64,000 bases of DNA, taken from contig JAHLKH010000004.1 in assembly GCA_025526915.1 (NCBI GenBank), forward strand, positions 186,001-250,000. Reading direction: 5' to 3'. Below the pieces are notes generated by a model. That model had not been told where the DNA came from and made no database searches. It saw nothing but the letters and a program-made list of their open reading frames with translations. Positions 32,036-43,434 of this stretch are shown piece by piece. Source of the stretch: Entophlyctis helioformis (taxonomy: Eukaryota > Chytridiomycota > Chytridiomycetes > Chytridiales > Chytriomycetaceae). The stretch's first letter is position 1. Every line of letters begins with the position of its first letter. Made by a program: the position numbers and the translations under genes.

Positions 32036-32482
32036 TCAGCCAAAGGCGTGTCTCGCTCTTGTCCGATCGTCGCTGCTCAAGGCATCAAGAGCCATCAACC
32101 ATGGCAGGGACAGCAACAAGGTTGAGATGCGGTTCCACCGAATCGACAGCAAGAGCCATCCATCGTTGTGGCCATCAGCGCCACGGGCAAGCACCGGAAC
32201 CAACGCGCATGCCGCTGCTTCCTGCAGCTCGCAAGAGCAAACAAGACAGCAAGACCCAGCCGTCACGCCGTATCTGGTGTGCACAATCTGGCTCAATGTC
32301 CTGTTGCTCTCACGACCATCCACCGCCCTCAGTGGCTCATCCAGCGTTCCGTTTTGTCCAACCCATACCGATGACGGCGATTCGACTGACGGTGCTGGCA
32401 TTGGTGATATGACATTGGTCTTGGATGTGGTTTCACGGGTGAATTCAAGTGATATGACAGGTCTCGGACGTGACATCGTCAT
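32036..32482 (-). CDS. hypothetical protein
   Basis: A 148-codon frame from an ATG at 32482, without introns. It has balanced composition and reads like a folded protein: SSVWVGQNGTLDEPLRAVDG, then SNRTLSQIVHTRYGVTAGSC and CLVCSCELQEAAACALVPVL. An aromatic/basic segment WLLLSIRWNRISTLLLSLPW follows. The Cys-rich block (SCCLVCSC) might bind metal. It ends 30 nt from the convergent stop at 32006 and is divergent from the small membrane protein at 32586, with 103 nt between ATGs. I do not recognise the family. Confidence 0.4.
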   Translation of the reverse strand: MTMSRPRPVISLEFTRETTSKTNVISPMPAPSVESPSSVWVGQNGTLDEPLRAVDGRESNRTLSQIVHTRYGVTAGSCCLVCSCELQEAAACALVPVLARGADGHNDGWLLLSIRWNRISTLLLSLPWLMALDALSSDDRTRARHAFG

Positions 32483-32585
32483 ATGACAAAAGGCCGTGCC
32501 ATGTAAAAGCAGCGGCTGGCCCCTGCCCACAACCCACAGCCCACAACCCACAACAAACGACAAACAACAACCGACAAACGACAGC

Positions 32586-32927
32586 ATGGCCGCACTTGTC
32601 GAAGGCTTTATTGGTGGGATGCTTGGCAGACCAGCTCTTGCCAATGTTGACATCCCCGAAGGAGCCGTCCAGGCCGATTTCAAAGGCGCCGTGGTCGTTG
32701 CCGCCGTCCTCATCATGAGTCTGAACCAGCTCCTCTTGATGATCATTGCGGTCGTTGCAACGTCCGACATTGTTTCTGCACTGATCCTGCTGGCGTTGCA
32801 CGGCGGCGGTGTGTACTACGCTTGGATGGCTATCCGGCCGATTGGTGGATTGGATCTGCTCCAAGATCGACGTCCTGCCAGAGATTCGCAGGCTGCTCGG
32901 GATGGATGCTCCTGTGGCTGGCAATGA
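32586..32927 (+). CDS. small two-helix membrane protein
   Basis: ATG 32586 follows a CA-rich leader (ACAACCCACAACAAACGAC). MAALVEGFIGGMLGRPAL and an amphipathic region precede two hydrophobic helices: GAVVVAAVLIMSLNQLLLMI and SDIVSALILLALHGGGVYYA. The annotated frame ends in an unremarkable Arg/Ser-rich tail (DRRPARDSQAARDG). One base over, another frame reads DWICSKIDVLPEIRRLLGMD and APVAGNDIGVGIE to a TAG at about 32949. That looks much more like the real C-terminus, but no AG acceptor exists between the helix and that segment, so a one-base indel near 32845 is suspected. Family not recognised. Confidence 0.5.
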   Translation: MAALVEGFIGGMLGRPALANVDIPEGAVQADFKGAVVVAAVLIMSLNQLLLMIIAVVATSDIVSALILLALHGGGVYYAWMAIRPIGGLDLLQDRRPARDSQAARDGCSCGWQ

Positions 32928-33357
32928 CATTGGCGTCGGCATCGAGTAGTGTCCCGCGTCCGGTCGTGTCGAGCGGCATCCCACTGACAAGCTCGCACGT
33001 ACCAGGCATCACGATTGATACCAGCCGTCATTTCACGGCCGTCAACGTCTTGTTCCGCGGCCTGCCGATGCGTGTGGGAATGGTGAATATGATCAGCGAG
33101 TGGATGCCACCTTGCGGCAGGCCGTTTGGTTGGCGAGATGGGGTCGGTGTCTCCAAAGTCGGTGTGCATGACAAACTGTTGGCTGTCTTTGATGGCCTGG
33201 AGGATGCCAGGCTGCTTCGAACCAATGACAAGAATCGCTCAAAACGATGCATTTATAAGTTTGGTCGATGCCCAGAGGTCACAACCAACAAGTTGGCCAA
33301 CTATCTTGAAACGAATGTACAAAAATTGCGGGTAGTCCATGGGCTGCTCACTGGCTC

Positions 33358-33520
33358 TCACAGTGCGGCGGGAGCAGCAGCAGCCGCGGTCCAAGCCGCA
33401 AAATTGGCCTCGTCGGCAGCCTGCGTCGACATGTCCATGGGAAACTCGAACGCATGGTGGTTGGATGGCGGCAGCTGCGCCTGCATTTGGATCTGGCTAA
33501 GATGCTGCAAATAGACTTGT

Positions 33521-33555
<35 letters not shown>

Positions 33556-35209
33556 CTGCTGTTGCTGTTGTTCCTGCAAGAACGTCGTTCCCAGACGCAT
33601 TCTCCGTTGCTGGATGAGATGCTGCTGGTGTTGCTGCTGGAGCAAGTTCTGCAGCTGGATTTGCTGCTGCTTCTGCAAATCATGCTGCTGCTGTTGCTGG
33701 AGCACTACCGGGTCCATCTCGCGCTTGTCGTCGTGAGGCAGGTCGACGCTTGACGTGTGCGAGTGCGAACGAGAGTGCGTCTGGGTTGCCTCGCCATCCG
33801 AGGCATCATCGATGTCTTGATCGGCATCGTGTCCTGCAGATTGGCCCAGGTGAACACGCTCGTGCTTGCGGAGCGAACGCGAGTGAAAGTATGCCTTGTG
33901 GCAGTTGGGGAAGCTGCATACAAACGGCTTGACGTCCGAGTGGGTTTTGAGGTGAGTGCTGAGGCCGTCCTGGCGCGAAAAGCTCTTGCCACAGTCTTCG
34001 TGCGTGCACAGAAACGGACGCTCCTTGGTGTGCGTGCGTGCATGGTTCTGCATCTTGTGGCGCTTGACAAACGGCCGCAATCCACGCGAGCAGCCGCGCC
34101 ATTCGCAGACATAGGTTGCCTTGCCACCCTGCAGATACGCAAGCAAAGCGCGTTAGAGCCTGTCAAGATGTGCAGCTCACGCATGATTAGGATATGCCCA
34201 CTTACGCCAATATGCATCTTGACATGAGCGACAAGCTCGGCCATGGTGGGAAACTCCATGGAGCAATCGCCCCAGGCACACTGTCGAGATCCAGGCGCAT
34301 CGTCGTCGTCTTCTTCATCCTCGTCATCCGATCCGTCCTGGACGTCTTGGTCAATGGCAGGGATGCTTGAATGCGAAGATGCGTGCGAGAGGGCCTGGTT
34401 TGAAGACGAAAAGGAGCTCACGTTGCCGAGCGACGAGCTCAGTGTCGAGAAAGCGTCCTGGTGCTGCTGGTTCTGGGCCACTCCGGCGCCATTCAGACGC
34501 ATGGCAACAAAGTTTTCAAACATGTTGTTGGGCTCCACAATCGGGCTCTGCGCCGAGGTATTGGAGCGTGCGCCAGTGTCCGACTCGGAGTGCAAGCCAG
34601 AGTCCGAAGCAGGCGCAGCGGCATTGACGAGACCAAAGAGAGACGCCGTATCGGCCGCAACAGGGTACGGCAGGTTGGGGACCATGGAAAACGAGGCCGA
34701 GTCGCGTCGTCCGCTCATCAGCATGGCGGGATCCATGGTGCCCATGGGGAGATCGCCGAGGCTGGACGGCGCAGGCGACATGTGCGAGAGCATGCCGGGA
34801 GTCGCAGGGGCAGAGCCGGCAGAAAAGGGAAGGTGGGCGAAGCCCGAGAGCGACAGGTCCATGGGCGAATGGTTGGCAATGGAGATGGGGCTGCTGGCTT
34901 GCAAGCGGTGGTGGCTCTGCAGGCTGTTCATCTGGAGCTGCATCTGCATCTGCTGGAGCTGCTGCATCTGCTGCATCTGCTGCTCAAACGACGGCTGCAC
35001 GGTCATCTTGAACTGCATTTGTTGTTGTTGCTGTTGCTGCTGTTGTTGTTGAGGCTGTAGTGGCTGCTGCTGCTGTTGTGGCTGCGTGGTGTCAAAGTGG
35101 CCCAGGGATCGGAAACGACGGTGGCCGCCAGGGGCCGAGTCGTCCATGCGGGCTCTGTTGAGGGCTGCGCTGCGCTGGAGGCCGCCTCCCAGAACACGGA
35201 GCTGCTGTT

Positions 35210-35243
<34 letters not shown>

Positions 35244-35922
35244 TTGCTGCTGTTGCTGCTGTTGCTGAAGTGGCTGCAGTGGCTGTGCCTGTTGCGGCAG
35301 CGACAAAGGAAACGGCGGTGGCGAGTTGAGCAGGCTCAGGCCGTTGAGGGGAAGGGGGCTTAGGCCGTGCGGCTGGCTGACCGACGAGCCGCGGCGGTGC
35401 GGCTGCGGCTGCGGCTGCGATTGCGACTGGGCCAGGCCGTGCGAGCCGAGGGGCCGCATGCCGGCCGGCGTGCCCGAGGGCGTCGCTGCCGCCGCCATGC
35501 CCAACCCCAACCCCATGCCCATGCCCATGCCCAACCCCATGCTCACGCCCAGCGGCGAAGCGGCGTCGATGGCACTGCGCTGTGCTGAAACGAGCGGCGA
35601 GAAGCTGTCCTGCAGGAGCGGCGACGGCGCAAGCGAGCCAAAGTGCGACATGGACTGGGCCTTGCGGTGGCCGAGGTGCGAGGGCCGCGAGTGCTGTGCG
35701 TGCTGTGCTGGTGCGTGCTGTGCGTGCTGTGCGTGCTGCGGCAGGCCGCCCTGCAGCAGCAGCAGCGACTTTTCTGCCGCGGCCAGCGTGGTCGTGGACG
35801 TGGCCGCCACACCAGACAGCGACGACATGCGGCGATGGTGCTTGCCCGTCAGCGTGCGCATCACGGCGGGCTCGGACGGCAGGCTGCCAAACGGCGACGT
35901 GAACTGCAGGCCGTGCGCGGCG

Positions 35923-35972
<50 letters not shown>

Positions 35973-36230
35973 GAGGTCTGCTGCCAGACTGGCCGTCGAC
36001 GACGCCATGGGCGAGTGGTGGCTGTTCAGAATGGCCGACAGCTCGATGGACTGGTCGTTGTGCATCTGCTGCATCTGTTGCTGCTGCATCTGCATCTGTT
36101 GCATCTGTTGTTGCTGCTGCATCTGTTGCATCTGCTGTTGCTGCTGCTGCTGTTGCTGTTGTTGCTGCATCTGCTTCTGCTGGTCGAGCTGGTCTGGCTG
36201 GCTGAGCAGCTGCTCAAAGTCAAAGGTCAT
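33358..36230 (-). CDS. GLI/ZIC-like C2H2 zinc-finger transcription factor with polyQ tracts
   Basis: Two exons, 36230-34206 and 34128-33358, with a 77-nt intron and phase 0, give 931 residues. The N-terminus and C-terminus are polyglutamine/Met-Gln tracts encoded mainly by CAG/CAA. One tract is about 17 consecutive Gln (35927-35968), another about 18 (35206-35266). Low-complexity His/Pro/Ser regions lie between them. The DNA-binding part begins CAWGDCSMEFPTMAELVAHV (an atypical CxW-x-x-C finger). Across the intron it continues YVCEWRGCSRGLRPFVKRHK, then CTHEDCGKSFSRQDGLSTHL and CSFPNCHKAYFHSRSLRKHE. The C-x-W spacing, the 'RPF' in the second finger and (T/S)-x-(E/D)(R/V)(P/K)F linkers resemble the GLI/ZIC/GLIS/PacC array. 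Nuclear regulator; targets unknown. ATG 36230 starts MTFDFEQLLSQ. Confidence 0.82.
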
Positions 36231-36665
36231 TGCCACACTCGGCGGTCGTGCAATCGTGCGGAAACCACACGATGAAAGGTGTAAAACGGACGACTCCAAA
36301 CCAACGTAAAAACTGCGCAATGACCTCACTCTGAAACAACATCCATTTGTGCAGCCCTTTCGATGGTGGAATCGCTGCAAATGCCCCAAAGTGGCTTGCC
36401 AGCCAACACAAACAAACCGGCTCAACCGTTTTTCACCACCCTCTCGCCCAGCTTAGGTACAGGCGTCATCACTGCCATGGGCGGAAGGGTTGGCGAGCCT
36501 GGTTGTTCGCTCACATCACGTCACTCCTTTGCGACGATTGGCCCTTTGGGGATCGCTTGTCCCTCATGGCCGCTGCCATGACCACCTTGAACGCGCATTG
36601 GTGAATGCTGCTCGTGGCGATTGGCCTGCTGTCTTAAATATTCACGATGCTACAAGCATTCAGCA
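36231..36665. other. intergenic region upstream of the zinc-finger gene
   Basis: It lies between the start of the zinc-finger gene (minus) and the stop of the next minus-strand gene at 36666. It should hold the zinc-finger promoter and 5' UTR. The open frame continues upstream of ATG 36230 without another convincing start. No repeats or RNA genes seen. Confidence 0.5.
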
Positions 36666-37028
36666 TCAGTGTGAGTAGATATCCAGACTGCAGCACAGAT
36701 CAAGCCAACGATCGCCATTTGCACAAACCATTTGGAGCAAGGCACTGTTTTCTAATGCTTTCTGCGCAGCCTCATTGAGTGTAGCGTGCATTTTCTGGAG
36801 AGCTGTTATCCTGGGAGGCCCCTTTGGTTTCTTTGGTTTCGGAGGCTTGGTAGCTGCCTCGGCCGCCTTTGCTGCTCGCTTGGCAGCCCTCTCGGCCTTT
36901 TCAGCAGCAACTATGTGGGCCGGTCGGCGAGGACGAATCGTGGGAGGCTTGATTGGCCGACCAGTGCGTTGAGATTCTGCAAGTGCCTGTAACCATTTGA
37001 CATTTGGAGGGACCGACTGCCGAGGCAT
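36666..37028 (-). CDS. small basic Lys/Ala-rich protein, unknown
   Basis: A 120-residue frame from ATG 37028. It begins MPRQSVPPNVKWLQALAESQ, then a proline/arginine segment (PIKPPTIRPRRPA) and a strongly helical basic stretch (EKAERAAKRAAKAAEAATKP) leading into PKPKKPKGPPRITALQKMHA. The end is a short hydrophobic C-terminus. The composition suggests a nucleic-acid-associated protein, for example a histone-H1-like or ribosome-associated factor; that is inference. Divergent from the makorin gene, with about 390 nt between starts. An extra upstream exon cannot be excluded. Confidence 0.45.
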   Translation of the reverse strand: MPRQSVPPNVKWLQALAESQRTGRPIKPPTIRPRRPAHIVAAEKAERAAKRAAKAAEAATKPPKPKKPKGPPRITALQKMHATLNEAAQKALENSALLQMVCANGDRWLDLCCSLDIYSH

Positions 37029-37421
37029 TGGGCTGCACCATATAGGCTTGCTCAGTCAACATATGCGCAGATGGGGCAAAGGCAGCACACATACCGTCAA
37101 GACTTGAGTGTGTTGTGTAGCGGGTGTGTCTGGGGAACAAGGCGGGCGACAAGGGTCGGACAGACTTGAACGATGTTGGGCAACGTGAGAGATCAGCCAG
37201 ACGAAACAGATGAGCGTGACGAACCGTGCGGCACATGGGACGCACCAGCGAGGCGGCTGTGGGTGTGCGGGCAGGCTGTAAGAGTGCGTCGGGATGAGCA
37301 GACAGAGACAGCAATGGCTGGAGGGTGCGACGGTGGGGGCCAGCACCGTTATTGTAGCCGTCCAAAAAGCGCACTCTCCCCATTTCAAACCAAACTCCGT
37401 TCTTCAATCGGCCACTTGCTG

Positions 37422-37841
37422 ATGACGCAGCCGTCCATGTCGACGAGCAAGGTGCCGTGCCGGTTCTATGCACTCAAGGCCTGCACCAAGGGCCAGAGCT
37501 GTCCGTTCTCGCACGACAAGGCTGCGGGGAGCAAGGCGGTGTGCCAGTACTTTCTCAAGGGCAACTGTGCGTACGGCGACCGATGTGCGCTGAAGCATGT
37601 GAAGCCTGGCACAAAGACGGCTGGTGTTTCGGCGTCCAGAGCGTCATCATCGGCGTCGGCGTCGTCGTCGTCGTCTGCTGCACGGGGAGGATCGTCGGCG
37701 CCGAGTGCACCAGGGTCCGAGGCTCCTGCTCCTGCTACTCGGGCTGCTGCTGCAGATGGAGATGCGGCCCGCCCCAGCGAATCAGCGACCGTCAAGCCTG
37801 GCGTATCCTTCTCGGCCGTGTCGCAGCTGGGCCAAGCATCC

Positions 37842-37879
<38 letters not shown>

Positions 37880-38876
37880 ATCGGCATCGGCATCGGCATC
37901 TGCAGACACAAGCGCAGACGCACACAGACGCATGCAGCCCATGCCAGCGGGGCGTGTCGAGAGCCGAGCACCGCCGCTCTGTCCGTTTGCCGCCAAGGGC
38001 GCATGCAAGTTTGGAAACTCGTGCCGCTATCGGCACGGCCTCGAGTGTCCCGTCTGCCACAAGCTGTGTCTGGATCCCGACGAGTCAGATGCCGAGCACG
38101 ACGGTGGGTTTGTAGATGTGACGGATGTGACGGATGCGACGGATGCATGGTACAACACGGATAGCATCGCTGACGTTGTGGTTGGCGGTGACGGCAGTGC
38201 ATATTAGCGAATGCATGGCAAAGCGAGAGGCCTACGAGGCTCGCGCATTGGCGGCGAAGGGATCAGAGGACAAGGAGTGCGTCGTGTGTATGGACGTTGT
38301 GGCAACAAAGCGTGACCCGCGGTTTGGACTCTTGAGTGAGTTTGGAGCGGCGTGCACTGAACGGCACTTGGGATGGTTCGGCCGACTTACCTGGATGCAT
38401 GACATGCATGTGCTAGCTTGCGATCACTGCGTCTGTCTCGACTGTATCCGAACATGGCGGACACGCGATGATATGGGGACAGCCAAGGTACTGGATGGCC
38501 ATCTCGCGTCCGACGCCAGTGTGCCTGGCTCTCACACATGCCTGCCAACCAGTCTTGCCCAATCTGCCGATCGGTCACGCACCTGGTCGTGCCGTCCGAC
38601 AGATGGCCCGTGGATGCAGCAGACAAGGAGCTGATCACGGACGACTACCGCACGTCTCTGAGCAAGATCAACTGCCGGCACTTCAACTTTGGCGACGGCA
38701 CGTGCCCGTTCTCGACGTCGTGCCTGTACCGCCACGCCGACCGGGCGGGCGTGGAGATCCAACCGACGCTCCGCTTTATTTCCGGCCAAGACATTGACGA
38801 GCACGGCGTGCATGTCATGCGGGAAGTGAAGCTGTTTGACTTTTTGGAGCAGTACGAAGCGCGGCAGTCGCCGTGA
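37422..38876 (+). CDS. makorin-type CCCH/RING E3 ubiquitin ligase
   Basis: Exons 37422-38103, 38198-38335, 38417-38487 and 38553-38876 are in phase and give 404 residues. Two N-terminal CCCH fingers (CRFYALKACTKGQSCPFSH; CQYFLKGNCAYGDRCALKH) are followed by a long Ser/Ala-rich linker. A third CCCH comes next (CPFAAKGACKFGNSCRYRH), then the makorin Cys-His segment LECPVCHKLCLDPDESDAEH. The C3HC4 RING is reconstituted across introns: ECVVCMD, RFGLLTCDHCVCLDCIR, SCPICRSVTHLVVPSDRW. A final CCCH (CRHFNFGDGTCPFSTSCLYRH) and the C-terminus follow. This is the makorin order, and the protein is expected to ubiquitinate targets while binding RNA. The SSSSS/SASASA linker is encoded by a TCATCG/TCGGCA microsatellite. 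Confidence 0.9.
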
Positions 38877-38966
38877 TGGATGTTGCCTGTCGTTGTCTGT
38901 CCCTGCTGCCATGCCGGCACCTTGGCAGCCGCTTTCCCGTCCGTTGTGCCCTGTACAAGATGCTCC

Positions 38967-38972
38967 AATAAA
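38967..38972 (+). terminator. polyadenylation signal of the makorin gene
   Basis: AATAAA 91 nt after the makorin stop and about 125 nt before the ATG of the HMCES gene on the same strand. Position and sequence fit a canonical fungal/animal poly(A) signal. Confidence 0.55.
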
Positions 38973-39096
38973 GCAAGCTCGCATCTCGCTGCCCTTGCAC
39001 TCGCATTCGCTCTTGCGCGACCGGCGGCCATGCCTGCGATCTGTGGCACTGCATTGCGTGGGAGTTTGCCGCGCAGTCATCAACGCAGTCGCCAAA

Positions 39097-40523
39097 ATGT
39101 GTGGCCGGACAATGATGATGATGGTGGGTCGGACGACTCTCGCAGGCTGGGGCTGCCCAAGCGCACTGCTGACGGGGCTGCGAGTGCGCAGGATGCCGAC
39201 GAGATACAGCATGCCACGGGCGTGCGGGACTGGCGGCGCCGAGACCAGTACCGGCCGTCCTTTAACGGTGCGTGACGCATATCTGATGTCTGGTATCTGA
39301 TGTCCGATGCGTTCTGGCTGACGGCTGGCTGATGGCTGGCAGTCGGGCCGAGGCGACACCAGCCGGTGTTGCGGCGCCGGCCTGGCCCACAGGGCAGCGG
39401 GCCTCCAGAGTACGCGGCCGGGACAGCCGCAGCAGCAGCAACCGACGGCGATCACATCCTGGAGTGCATGGCAAGTGGCTTGCTCAACCTGGCCAGCCAT
39501 GGGCAACTGGCGCGGCTGACGCGACTCACACCGTGCTGCGATGCGCAGACGTGGGGGCTGCCCATGCCAGGACCTGCCGGCTCGGGCGGCTCTGGCTCGC
39601 ACCGGCATGTCATCAACTGCCGCGACGACTCGATCGCTGCCGGCAAGCCCATGTTCAAGCGGCTGCGCAACACACACCGCTGCATCGTGGTTGCACAGGG
39701 ATACTACGAATGGCACCGTCCAGGCTACGAGCCCGCGCAGTCAGCCTCGACCCCACACTCGACCCCACACTCGCCACCGCGCGGCAAGAGCCAGCCATAC
39801 TGTATCCGTCCACGCCAACCAACAAACTCTGTGACACCAGACACGCTCAACAGCCTCCCGCTCGTCTACTTTGCTGCGCTGTACGCACCCGATCCCGATC
39901 CCGCCACCACAACCACAACCACAACCACAACCACGGACGGTACAGCCTCGTACGCGATCGTCACCACGTCCGCGCCGAACGGACTGGCAGCACTCCACGA
40001 CCGCATGCCTGTCATGCTCATGACCGCCAACGACCGCAATGCCTGGTTGGATACCCGCAAGCCGTTTGCAGAGGTCGCGCACCTGCTGGCACCGCCCACG
40101 CATCCACGTGCACGTGCAGGTGCAGGTGCAGATACGGCTACAGATGTGGCGGATACGCTCATGTGGTACCCCGTGTCGAGAGCGGTTGGAAAGATCGGCC
40201 ATGACGGCATCGATTGCGTGATGCCTGTCGACATGCCAGGCGACGGTGATGGTGACGGCGATGGCAGTGGCAGTGGCAGTGGCAGTGGCAGTGGCCCGCT
40301 ACAACGCCGGATTGACAGCTTCTGGGCGCACAAGCCGAGTGTGCCCGCCGTGTCGGCCGCATCGGCTGTGGAGGAGACTGCCAATGTTGCCGAGAGTCGG
40401 ACACCGCCACCACAGCCATCCAAGCCGACCACGTCGCCAGTGTCCAAACGCGTCAAAACAACGCACCAGCAACCTGCCACGCGCAGCATCACGGATTTCT
40501 TTGCACCCAAACCCAGAACCTGA
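39097..40523 (+). CDS. HMCES: HMCES/SRAP-domain abasic-site shielding protein
   Basis: Exons 39097-39123, 39192-39267, 39343-39470 and 39549-40523 (401 residues, phases consistent). The SRAP signature starts MCGR; Cys2 is the residue that crosslinks abasic sites after Met removal. DADEIQHATGVRDW, RRRDQYRPSFN-V-GPRRHQPVL (joined over intron 2) and ECM-TWGLP (joined over intron 3) follow. HVINCRDDSIAAGKPMFKRL, RCIVVAQGYYEW (with the family Glu) and ALHDRMPVMLM complete the domain, leading to WYPVSRAVG. Intron 3 is a GC-AG intron with donor ATG|GCAAGT. The C-terminal tail holds two PCNA-interacting-like motifs, QRRIDSFW and SITDFF. The protein should protect ssDNA abasic sites at replication forks. 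The family is sometimes fused to or near DNA-repair genes, but not here. Confidence 0.87.
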
Positions 40524-40675
40524 ATGAATGGATTGATGAACGGATGGATGGATGGATGGATGAGGGGGGGCGCACACATGTATTTCTTACTGTAGATGGA
40601 GAGACGGTAGCGCTACAGGTGAGGGCAACTCTCCGATTGACTCTCACACATGCCGTGTGTGACAATCAAAACAAC

Positions 40676-40681
40676 AATAAA
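40676..40681 (+). terminator. polyadenylation signal, HMCES gene
   Basis: AATAAA 153 nt after the HMCES stop at 40523. It follows a short ATGG microsatellite (about 40536-40562). The convergent DED1 gene stops at 40980, so this can only serve the plus-strand gene. Confidence 0.4.
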
Positions 40682-40979
40682 TACAATTAAATGCGGGTGA
40701 TACGAATGGGAGTGGAGGGAGGAAAGAACGGCGGAGTGGGCGATGCGAAGGGAAGGAAAGGACTGGACCACGTCAGCAGCGACACGAGTGCTCATCGCCA
40801 ACCAAGAGGAGCGAAACGAATAACAGGTTGCCGTGTGAAGCAAGCGATTGCTGCGGACATGGGATCAGGCCGATGCTGCTGGATAGACGGGAATGGATGC
40901 GAGGTGAAAGGGTGATGGAGAGAGTCGGGTTCGAGTGAGGGCGAGGGTGAGGATGGGCAATGGACGAGGCAGAGTTGGC

Positions 40980-43434
<2,455 letters not shown>

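Noticed and set aside
33454..33753. Leu-rich plus-strand frame resembling a transmembrane protein
   Set aside because: It is the antisense of CAG/CAA polyglutamine codons (CTG/TTG read as Leu).
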